Source: Cellulomonas fimi (GTDB lineage: Bacteria; Actinomycetota; Actinomycetes; Actinomycetales; Cellulomonadaceae). Taken from it: DNA of 64,000 nt. The stretch is from NCBI RefSeq assembly GCF_028583725.1, contig NZ_CP110680.1, positions 3,596,001 through 3,660,000 of the forward strand, read 5' to 3'. The position numbers were made by a program, and so were the translations under genes. The notes under the pieces are model-generated. The model ran no database searches. It worked only from the letters and a program-made list of their open reading frames with translations, and was not told the origin of the DNA. This document shows, in pieces, positions 9,235 through 16,230 of this stretch; the stretch's first letter is position 1, and each line of letters begins with the position of its first letter.

Positions 9235-10416
9235 ATGTCGAAGGCCAAGGTCATCGTGCTGTCCGTCGTCGAGCAGGGCCTGACCAAGGCGGAGGCCGCC
9301 CGCCGGTTCGAGGTGTCATGGCAGTGGGTCCACACCCTCGTGCAGCGCTACGAAGCCGACGGCCTGGACGGTCTGGAGCCGCGCTCGAGACGCCCCCGCA
9401 GCAACCCGAACGCGACCAGCGAGCACGTGCGCACCCGGATCGTCGAGCTGCGCGAGAAGTTGACCGTCGACGGCCTGGACGCCGGCCCGGTGACCATCGC
9501 CTGGCACCTGGCCGCCGAAGGACTGGACCCGCCGGCGCCGTCCACCATCCGCCGCGTCCTGCACGCCGAGCAGCTCATCGTGTCCGAGCCGCGCAAACGC
9601 CCCCGCTCCTCGCTGCGCCGCTTCGCCGCCGAACAACCCAACGAGACCTGGCAGTCCGACTTCACCCACTGGCCCCTGGCCGACGGCACCGACACCGAGA
9701 TCCTGAACTGGCTCGATGACCACTCCCGCTACCTGCTGGCCTGCACCGCCCACCCCCGCGTCACCGGCACACTCGTCGTCGAGACCTTCACGACCTGCAT
9801 CAACGCCTACGGACCGCCCGCCTCCACGCTGACCGACAACGGCTCGGTCTACACCTCGAGGTTCACCGGCGGACGCAACGCGTTCGAGTACCTGCTGCAC
9901 GCCCTGGGCATCCAGCAGAAGAACGGCCACCCGAACCACCCGCAGACCCAGGGCAAGATCGAACGCTTCCACCAGACCCTGAAGAACTGGCTCGCACACC
10001 AGCCACCAGCCGCCGACCTACCCGCGCTACAAGCCCAGCTCGATGCCTTCCGCGCGCTCTACAACACCGCCCGCCCGCACCGCGCCCTGGACCGAGCCAC
10101 CCCGCACGACACCTACCACGCCCGCCCCAAGGCTCGACCAGCCGGCACCACCATCGCCGGGCACTACCGGCTGCGCTTCGACCACGTCGGCACGAACGGC
10201 AAGATCTCCCTGCGCCGCGCCGGTCGCATGCACCACCTCGGCATCGGCGCCGCCCACCGCGGCACCTCCGTCCTGGTCCTCATCGACGAGACCACAGCCA
10301 CCGTCATCGCCCGACACACCGGCGAGATCCTGGCCACCTGCACCATCGACCCGACCCGCACCTACTGGCGCAACAACGAACGAGAGCCCGGCCGATGGCC
10401 GGGCTCTCCTCTATAA
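9235..10416 (+). CDS. IS481-family transposase
   Basis: The 393-residue protein starts at the ATG at 9235; a TTG ten codons upstream would overlap the inner end iteron. Residues 1-60 hold a helix-turn-helix (VEQGLTKAEAARRFEVSWQWV) followed by a second HTH-like segment. The catalytic rve core shows the DDE triad: Asp in WQSDFTHW, Asp in TLTDNGSVY and Glu in HPQTQGKIERFHQ. Length and layout fit full-length IS481 enzymes, so the gene appears functional. Its last codons lie inside a hairpin at 10382-10408 and its stop codon overlaps the inner right-end iteron, so coding and end functions are compressed together. Confidence 0.92.
   Translation: MSKAKVIVLSVVEQGLTKAEAARRFEVSWQWVHTLVQRYEADGLDGLEPRSRRPRSNPNATSEHVRTRIVELREKLTVDGLDAGPVTIAWHLAAEGLDPPAPSTIRRVLHAEQLIVSEPRKRPRSSLRRFAAEQPNETWQSDFTHWPLADGTDTEILNWLDDHSRYLLACTAHPRVTGTLVVETFTTCINAYGPPASTLTDNGSVYTSRFTGGRNAFEYLLHALGIQQKNGHPNHPQTQGKIERFHQTLKNWLAHQPPAADLPALQAQLDAFRALYNTARPHRALDRATPHDTYHARPKARPAGTTIAGHYRLRFDHVGTNGKISLRRAGRMHHLGIGAAHRGTSVLVLIDETTATVIARHTGEILATCTIDPTRTYWRNNEREPGRWPGSPL
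10382..10408 (+). terminator. Hairpin inside the 3' end of the transposase gene
   Basis: A perfect 12-bp inverted repeat with a GAT loop ends in CCTCT, a few bases before the stop codon at 10414-10416. It may end the transposase transcript or block read-through, although it lies within coding sequence. Confidence 0.5.
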
Positions 10417-10460
10417 ACGATGACGCGGGACATCTATCAACGATGTCCCGCGTCATCACA
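10412..10460 (-). repeat. Right end: terminal inverted repeat plus second iteron and 15-bp palindrome
   Basis: The conserved 13-mer is present in inverted orientation at 10435-10447 and, with two mismatches, at 10412-10424; the 23-base period equals that of the left end. A perfect 15-bp inverted repeat (10419-10433 with 10443-10457) additionally spans the right end around a nine-base loop. Confidence 0.75.
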
Positions 10461-10537
<77 letters not shown>

Positions 10538-10587
10538 GCGAGCGGGCTACAGACTAGCACCCGACCCGGGTCGTTCGTGAAATCGGG

Positions 10588-11895
10588 TCACTCGCCCGCG
10601 GCCCGGCGCTTGGCCAGGACCGCGTTGAGGTCGATGCTGCCCGTGGTCGCCGCCGGAGGCTCCGTGACCTCGGCCACGACCTGCGCGACGGGCTCGGTCA
10701 CGGTGTCCTGGGAGGCCGCGGCCGTGGCACCGGCCGACGCGTCCGCGTCCTCCAGCGGGGCGGGCTCACGACGCGGCGCGGTGGCCTTCATCGTGTACGT
10801 CGGGCGCGGGACGGGGACCGGCGACCAGGCGCCGTCCTCGTCCTGCTCGGCGGTGTCGGCCGTCGCGTCGACGGCGTCGCGCGCCGATGCCTCCGCGGCC
10901 CGCTCGGCGACGCCGGTGCGCACGACGGGCGTCTGGCCGGTCGACGCGTGCCGCGCGGGCGCGGCGGTCTCGCCGCGGTCCTCGACGATCCTCGCGAACA
11001 CCTCGGTGCTCGCCTCCGACGGGTGGACGGCACGGCCCGTCACGAGGGCGTGCGGGACGCCGTGCATGTCCCCCTGCTGCGCCTGCGGGTGGGCGGCGTC
11101 GGGAGTGCGCTCCGCGACCGGGGCGTGCTCCTCGCGCGCGGAGCGGACAGTCGGCTGCGCACCGGTGACGGCGCGCGTCGCACCCGTCGCCGGGGCGGAC
11201 GAGGTCCGGGACGCCTCCGCGACCGCACGCATCGCGCCCGTGCGCGGACCGCCGGGCACGCGGCGCTCGTCGGCCATGCGGGCCTCCCACGCGGCGTCGG
11301 CGGCGCGGCCCGCGAGCACGGCGCGACGGCCGAGCACGAGCACGCCGCCGAGCAGCACGCTCGGCACGGCGCCCGCGACCCACGTGACCGCCGGGGCGAG
11401 CCCGGCGACCGTCCAGCCGGCGATCGTCGCGACCACCAGCACGCCCGCGAGCACGGCACGGCGCCGCGCGGCGGCAGCACGGCGCGCGACCGCGGCCGCC
11501 CTCGCTGCGCGCGCCTGCGCGGCACGACGGGCCGCGTCCGCGGTGATCCTGTCCTGCGTCGCCGTCGGTCGGTCCACGGTGGCACCTCCTGTCCCGGGCC
11601 CGGCGAGGAGCACCGGGAGCCCTGTTCCCGGGGTCAGCAGCCCCGGCGATCCACCGCTCGTCGTCCCGCAGTCGGCTGACCCGACCGCAGGCGCCTCGCG
11701 CGACCGTCGGAACGCCCCCGACCGGCGGAGCCGGCCCGTGCGCTCGCTCACGGCGACCACGCGCAGCGCCTCCGAGAACCGGTCGTCCGTCCGGGACTCG
11801 AGCAGCTGCTGCCGGTGCCGCAGCTTGTGCGGCACCAGGTAGGCCCCCCACAGAGCCACGAGCGCCAAGGCGACGAGGCCTGCGAGATCGTCCAC
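10588..11895 (-). CDS. Conserved actinobacterial membrane protein (Rv0996-like position)
   Basis: The protein (435 residues from a GTG at 11895; an ATG at 11937 would add 14) starts with a membrane helix (LAGLVALALVALWGAYLVPH) followed by a basic segment. It has an alanine/arginine-rich linker, then two more hydrophobic segments (VLAGVLVVATIAGWTVAGLAP and the VPSVLLGGVLVLG region), and a long low-complexity tail ending in SIDLNAVLAKRRAAGE. The GTG start best matches the hydrophobic N-terminus expected for this family. It lies after rimJ in the same order as Rv0996 in M. tuberculosis, which supports orthology by position. No function is known. The tail looks disordered and cytoplasmic. Confidence 0.72.
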   Translation of the reverse strand: MDDLAGLVALALVALWGAYLVPHKLRHRQQLLESRTDDRFSEALRVVAVSERTGRLRRSGAFRRSREAPAVGSADCGTTSGGSPGLLTPGTGLPVLLAGPGTGGATVDRPTATQDRITADAARRAAQARAARAAAVARRAAAARRRAVLAGVLVVATIAGWTVAGLAPAVTWVAGAVPSVLLGGVLVLGRRAVLAGRAADAAWEARMADERRVPGGPRTGAMRAVAEASRTSSAPATGATRAVTGAQPTVRSAREEHAPVAERTPDAAHPQAQQGDMHGVPHALVTGRAVHPSEASTEVFARIVEDRGETAAPARHASTGQTPVVRTGVAERAAEASARDAVDATADTAEQDEDGAWSPVPVPRPTYTMKATAPRREPAPLEDADASAGATAAASQDTVTEPVAQVVAEVTEPPAATTGSIDLNAVLAKRRAAGE

Positions 11896-11958
11896 GTCAC
11901 GACGGTAGGGGTCGTTCCGCGGACTCGCCGGGACCATATCGGCGTGTCGGGTGGCGCG

Positions 11959-12567
11959 TCACCCCGCGGAGGCTCCACGGGTGGACCGCCAGCGGGCCAG
12001 GAGGCCCTCGGGGACCTCCTCCGTCGTGAGGGCGAACGTCCGGTGGTCGCACCAGCGGCCCTGGATGTGCAGGTACCGCTCGCGCAGGCCCTCGTCGCGG
12101 AAACCGAGCTTCTCGACGACCCGCAGCGACGGCCGGTTCTCGGGCCGGATGTTGATCTCGACGCGGTGCAGGCCGAGCACGCCGAAGCAGTGGTCCGTGG
12201 CGAGCGCGACCGCGGTCGGCGTGATCCCCCGCCCCGCGACGTGCTCCGACACCCAGTAGCCGATGCTCGCCGACCGCAGCGACCCGTACGCGATCGACGC
12301 GACCGTCAGCTGCCCGACGAGCCGGTCCTCGAAGTCGACGGCGAACGGGAGCGTCACGCCCGACCTGGCCTGCGCCGACAGCGTCCGGACGAACGCGCCG
12401 AACGTCGGGCGCACCGCCGGCGGCGGCTCGGGGCTCGTCGCGTCCCACGGCTCCAGCCAGCCCGCGTTGCGCGAGCGCAGCTCCATCCACGTGTCCTGGT
12501 CGCGCCGCCGCAGCGGCCGCAGCCGCACGGGCCCGTCCTGCAGGACGGCAGGCCATCCCACCGCCAT
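11959..12567 (-). CDS. rimJ: GNAT acetyltransferase, RimJ-like
   Basis: The 202-residue protein is a RimJ/RimL-type GNAT. It shows VRLRPLRRRDQDTWMELR at the N-terminus, GQLTVASIAYGSLRSASIGYWV, the acetyl-CoA binding loop V-AGRGITPTAV, and the conserved VEINIRPENRPSLRVVEKLGFR. RimJ acetylates the N-terminus of ribosomal protein S5 in Escherichia coli; in actinobacteria the target is not firmly established. It sits between glp and the membrane-protein gene on the same strand with gaps of 37 and 63 bases, as in the M. tuberculosis moeA1-rimJ-Rv0996 order, so they probably form an operon. Confidence 0.85.
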   Translation of the reverse strand: MAVGWPAVLQDGPVRLRPLRRRDQDTWMELRSRNAGWLEPWDATSPEPPPAVRPTFGAFVRTLSAQARSGVTLPFAVDFEDRLVGQLTVASIAYGSLRSASIGYWVSEHVAGRGITPTAVALATDHCFGVLGLHRVEINIRPENRPSLRVVEKLGFRDEGLRERYLHIQGRWCDHRTFALTTEEVPEGLLARWRSTRGASAG

Positions 12568-12604
12568 CAGCGACCGCCCCGACCCTCTGCACCCAAGGCC
12601 GACC

Positions 12605-13843
12605 TCATCCCTCGAGCACCAGGCAGTGGACGACCTGCCCGGGGTGCACGGTGAGGTCCTGCTCGCCGACGACGGCCAGCGCGTTCGCGTGGGCCAGGTC
12701 GCGCACGGTGGGCGCGGACGGGTCGCCGACGGGGGTCACGCGGTAGCCCTCGTCGGGCGACCCGAGGACCGTCGCGGGCACGAACTGGCGCAGCCCCGGG
12801 GGCGACACCCAGCCGCTCGACGCCTCGGCCGCGACCGACGGGCGGAAGAGCTCGGCGTGCCCGGCCATCGCGCGCAGCGCCGGGCGGACGAACACCTCGA
12901 ACGACACCTGCGCGGCGACGGGGTGGCCCTGGAGCGCGAAGATCGGGACGGCGCGGTCGCGGCCGAGCTCGTCGCCCACCGACCCGAACCCGTGCCGGAA
13001 GCCGGGCGTCATGGCGACCTGGTCGAGCCGGACGGTGCCGAGCGGTGCGAGCACGTCCTTGACGGTGTCGTGCGCGAGCTCCGACAGCCCGCCCGTGACC
13101 ACGACCATGTCGGCGCGGACGAGCTGGTCGTCGAGGGCCTCGCGCAGGGTCGCGCGGTCGTCGGGGACGATCCCGACGCGCACCGGGGCTGCCCCGGCGT
13201 CGCGGACGGCGGCCTCGAGCGCGTGCCCGTCGGCCTCGAACGTCGCGCCGTCGCGCGCCCCGACGGTCCCGGGCTCGACGAGCTCGTCGCCGACCGACAG
13301 CAGCACGACGCGCGGTGTGGGGTGCACGCGCAGCCGGCCGCGGCCGAGCGCCGCGGCGAGCGCGAGCTGTCGTGCCCCGAGCCGCGTGCCGGCGGAGAGC
13401 ACCTTCTCGCCCGAGCGCACGTCGGACCCGGCGGCGCGGACGTGCTGCCCCGCGACGGCGGGCCGCTGCATTGCGACCTGCGCGGTGCCGCGGTCGGTCT
13501 CCTCGAGCGGGACCACGGCGTCGGCGCCGAGCGGCAGCGGCGCACCCGACGCCACGCGCACGGCCTGCCCCGGGACCAGCCGCAGAGGCGCCTCGATGCC
13601 CGGGCGGACGTCGTGCGCGACGGGCAGCGCGCGCGACGCGGCGTACCCGGCGGCGACCGCGGTGTCGTGCGCCGCGACCGCGTACCCGTCGCGGGCGGCG
13701 ACGGACTGCCGGGGCAGGTCGCGGCCGGCGACGACGTCCTCCGCGAGGATGCAGCCGACCGCGTCGTGCAGCACCACGTCGAGCGGGGCGACCGGGCCGA
13801 CCGCGGCGAGCACCGCGGCCAGGTGGTCCTGGACCGATCTCAT
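12605..13843 (-). CDS. glp: Molybdopterin molybdenumtransferase (Glp/MoeA)
   Basis: The 412-residue protein matches MoeA/gephyrin, which inserts molybdate into adenylated molybdopterin. Visible motifs are DLPRQSVAARDGYAV (domain I), VRVASGAPLPLGADAVV, the central MoCF-binding domain with VVLLSVGDELVEPG and VVVTGGLSELAHDTVKDVL, TPGFRHGFG, and IFALQGHPVAAQVSFEVFVRP. A C-terminal MoeA domain IV follows. The usual GGxSxGxxD appears as GGLSELAHD, a common Glp-type variant. The product could serve the nitrate reductase encoded further along the window, whose catalytic subunit needs this cofactor, but that link is inference. Confidence 0.9.
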   Translation of the reverse strand: MRSVQDHLAAVLAAVGPVAPLDVVLHDAVGCILAEDVVAGRDLPRQSVAARDGYAVAAHDTAVAAGYAASRALPVAHDVRPGIEAPLRLVPGQAVRVASGAPLPLGADAVVPLEETDRGTAQVAMQRPAVAGQHVRAAGSDVRSGEKVLSAGTRLGARQLALAAALGRGRLRVHPTPRVVLLSVGDELVEPGTVGARDGATFEADGHALEAAVRDAGAAPVRVGIVPDDRATLREALDDQLVRADMVVVTGGLSELAHDTVKDVLAPLGTVRLDQVAMTPGFRHGFGSVGDELGRDRAVPIFALQGHPVAAQVSFEVFVRPALRAMAGHAELFRPSVAAEASSGWVSPPGLRQFVPATVLGSPDEGYRVTPVGDPSAPTVRDLAHANALAVVGEQDLTVHPGQVVHCLVLEG

Positions 13844-13934
13844 GCGCGCATTCTGCCCTGCCGTCGCGCGAGCGCCGCTCGCGGGGGTGGCCGTGTCGAC
13901 CGGAGGTCGGTGGCGGCCGGTAGCCGCGCGCGCC

Positions 13935-13972
13935 GAGGGCCGCCGACGGCGAGGGCACCGTCGACGGCCCTC
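13935..13972 (-). terminator. Hairpin between galU-type gene and glp
   Basis: A 15-bp inverted repeat with one mismatch (13935-13949 with 13958-13972) and an eight-base loop lies 40 bases past the stop of the pyrophosphorylase gene. It would terminate or attenuate read-through into glp. Confidence 0.6.
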
Positions 13973-14011
13973 GGGTCGTGGGTCGTCAGGAGGAGCGGTC
14001 GGGCGACGCGG

Positions 14012-15400
14012 TCACGCGAGCCCGTCGGGGCCGACGGTCGCACCGTCGGGGACCCGCGACGGCGCACCCGGGTCGTCGAGCACCGCGTCACCCGTCACGA
14101 CGACGCCGGTGCCGAACGTCCAGTCGCCCCGCACCCGCAGCGACGTGGACCGCGCGAGCGACGGCGTCGCGGGGACGCGCTCGTCGAACGCCGCGATCAC
14201 CTTGTAGTGGTCCTCGTCGAGGTCGACGAACGGCGCCTCGACCTGCGCGACGAGCCGGTGGTCGGGCTCCAGCCGGTAGACGTCGGACCGCAGCACGAGC
14301 AGGTCGTTCGTCGTCTTGACGGGCAGGAAGCGGGACCGGTCGACCTCGAGCACCGCGGCCCCGTCGAACACCTCGATCGCGGCACCCATCGCGGACTCGA
14401 TCTGCACGACCTTCGTCGACGTCCTGTCGGACGGGTCGACGGTCTTCTCGTTGCGGATGAGCGGCAGGTCGAGCACGCCGCCCGTGCGGTCGAGCTCGGC
14501 GCGCAGCGCCCGCAGGTCGAGCCACAGGTTGTTCGTGTTGAAGTACGCGTGCCGGTCGATGTCGCCGGCCGCGTCGGCGTCGTCCTTCGGCGTCTGCGCC
14601 GACTCGCGCAGCACGATCCGGCCGTCGGACGCGCGGACGACGAGGTGGCCGCCCTTGCGGTCCGCGGGCGTGCGGCGCGCGACCTCGGCCGCGAACGGCG
14701 CACCCGTCGCCGCGAACCAGCCGGCGATGCGCGCGTCGGGCGACGCCCCCAGGTTGTCGGAGTTCGAGACGGTCGCGTAGCGGAAGCCCGCGTCGAGCAG
14801 CGCGTCGAGCACGCCCGACGCGTGCAGCGCCGTGTACAGGTCGCCGTGGCCCGGAGGGCACCACTCCAGGTCCGGGTCGGCCGGCCACTCGACCGGGCTC
14901 AGGTCGTCGGCACGCAGCTTCGGCTCACGGTTCTGCACGAAGTCGAGCGGCAGCCCGTCGACGACCAGGTCCGGGTACGCGCCCAGCGCGGCGAGCGTGT
15001 CGTCGCGCGTGCGGAAGCTGTTCATGAGGACCAGGGGCAGGCGCGCACCCGTCGCCTCGCGGGCGGCGAGGACCTGCCCGGCGATGACGTCGAGGAATGT
15101 CGCGTCGTCGCGGACACGGAGCAGCGACTTGGCGCGGTCCATGCCCATCGACGTGCCGAGGCCGCCGTTCAGCTTGACGACGGCGGTCACCGCGAGCGCG
15201 TCGCGCGCCGCGGCGTCGTCGACGTCGAGGTCGGACAGGTGCGGGACGTCGGTCAGCGGCCGGACGCCGCTCTCGGGGATCATCCCCGTCTCCCCCGACT
15301 CGAGGAGTCCGTAGAAGCGGGTGAACACGTCGACGGCCGTGGGGTGCACCCCGCCGTCGGTCATCTTGCGCTGGGCCTGTGCGAGTCCGTGGGCGCTCAT
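14012..15400 (-). CDS. UTP-glucose-1-phosphate uridylyltransferase, UDPGP (eukaryote-like) family
   Basis: The 462-residue enzyme makes UDP-glucose from UTP and glucose-1-phosphate. It carries the UDPGP-family nucleotide loop VVKLNGGLGTSMGMDRAKSLL, LPLVLMNSFRT, the uridine-binding PPGHGDLYTAL, SNSDNLGA, GGHLVV and FNTNNLWLDL. The C-terminus is a short left-handed beta-helix-like segment ending in VPDGATVGPDGLA. This is the family of eukaryotic UGP2, not the bacterial GalU family of about 300 residues, although the gene occupies the galU position of the conserved actinobacterial cluster. It is divergent from the 5-formyltetrahydrofolate cyclo-ligase gene across 167 bases with no recognised operator. 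Confidence 0.9.
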   Translation of the reverse strand: MSAHGLAQAQRKMTDGGVHPTAVDVFTRFYGLLESGETGMIPESGVRPLTDVPHLSDLDVDDAAARDALAVTAVVKLNGGLGTSMGMDRAKSLLRVRDDATFLDVIAGQVLAAREATGARLPLVLMNSFRTRDDTLAALGAYPDLVVDGLPLDFVQNREPKLRADDLSPVEWPADPDLEWCPPGHGDLYTALHASGVLDALLDAGFRYATVSNSDNLGASPDARIAGWFAATGAPFAAEVARRTPADRKGGHLVVRASDGRIVLRESAQTPKDDADAAGDIDRHAYFNTNNLWLDLRALRAELDRTGGVLDLPLIRNEKTVDPSDRTSTKVVQIESAMGAAIEVFDGAAVLEVDRSRFLPVKTTNDLLVLRSDVYRLEPDHRLVAQVEAPFVDLDEDHYKVIAAFDERVPATPSLARSTSLRVRGDWTFGTGVVVTGDAVLDDPGAPSRVPDGATVGPDGLA

Positions 15401-15567
15401 CCTGTGATGCTAGGTGGGCCCGGTGCGCGGGCGCAGTGGCGCGGGTCACGCGACGTGTGACATTGGTCCGTCGTTCCCCCTGCGGTCATGTGCTGCGGCA
15501 CGTGTCCGGACGACGTTCACGGCCGTGACGCGCCCCCGACGCGCGGCGCGTGGGCCAGACTGGACCC

Positions 15568-16215
15568 ATGAGCAGCGTCGCCCAGCCGTACCCGCACGCC
15601 GCCGAGGGCGACGAGGTCGAGGAGGTGAAGGAGCGGCTGCGACGGTCGATCCGCGACGCGCGCCAGGCCCGGTCACCCCGGCGGCGCGAGGCGGCCGCCC
15701 ACGCGCTCGCCGACGTCGTGACGGCGATCCCCGCGGTGGCCGAGGCGTCCTGCGTCGCGGTCTACGCCGCCCGCCCGTCCGAGCCGGGGACCGTGCCGCT
15801 CCTCGACGCGCTCGCCGCGCGCGGCGTCCGGCTGCTCCTGCCGGTGCTCGGGTCCGGCCTGCAGCGCGACTGGGCCGAGTACGCGGGCGCCGACGACCTG
15901 CGCGAGCGTGCCCCCGGCCGCCCGCCCGAGCCCGGCGGGCCGACGCTCGGCGCCGCCGCGCTCGCCGACGCCGACGTCGTGCTCGCCCCTGCGCTCGCCG
16001 TCGACACGTCCGGTGCCCGGCTCGGCCAGGGCGGCGGCTGGTACGACCGCGCGCTGCGCCACGCGCGACCCGGCGCACCCGTCATCGCGATCGTGTACCC
16101 CGAGGAGCTGTACGACGCGCAGACGCGCCCCCTGCCGCGCGAGCCGCACGACCGGCTCGTCGACGGAGTCGCGACGCCCGACGGGTGGCAGCCGGTCGGT
16201 CCCGGCGCCCCCTGA
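15568..16215 (+). CDS. 5-formyltetrahydrofolate cyclo-ligase
   Basis: The 215-residue protein converts 5-formyl-THF to 5,10-methenyl-THF with ATP. It shows KERLRRSIRDARQAR at the N-terminus, VAVYAARPSEPGTVPLLDAL, and the ATP/Mg loop LGQGGGWYDRAL, followed by VIAIVYPEEL and the C-terminal DRLVDGVATPDGW that closes the family fold. The ATG at 15568 is chosen over a GTG six codons upstream because it starts right before the homologous region. It is divergent from the pyrophosphorylase gene, a pairing shared with M. tuberculosis Rv0992c/Rv0993. Confidence 0.9.
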   Translation: MSSVAQPYPHAAEGDEVEEVKERLRRSIRDARQARSPRRREAAAHALADVVTAIPAVAEASCVAVYAARPSEPGTVPLLDALAARGVRLLLPVLGSGLQRDWAEYAGADDLRERAPGRPPEPGGPTLGAAALADADVVLAPALAVDTSGARLGQGGGWYDRALRHARPGAPVIAIVYPEELYDAQTRPLPREPHDRLVDGVATPDGWQPVGPGAP

Positions 16216-16230
16216 GCCCGGGCCGGCGGG

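Larger units (their letters stand above)
9162..10460 (+). mobile_element. IS481-family insertion sequence, 1,299 bp
   Basis: The element runs from 5'-TGT to ACA-3', the ends expected for IS481. Imperfect 26-bp terminal inverted repeats are at 9162-9187 and 10435-10460, with the inner 13 bases perfectly conserved. It carries a single intact DDE transposase gene and is bracketed by perfect 16-bp direct repeats, so it looks recent and possibly active. The insertion point is the 3' end of tRNA-Ala, which stays intact because the duplicated target restores the end of the gene. Confidence 0.88.

Noticed and set aside
12263..15460. Open frame of more than 1,000 codons antisense to glp and the pyrophosphorylase gene
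   Set aside because: It spans two real genes and their intergenic hairpin in the opposite direction and shows no recognisable motif.
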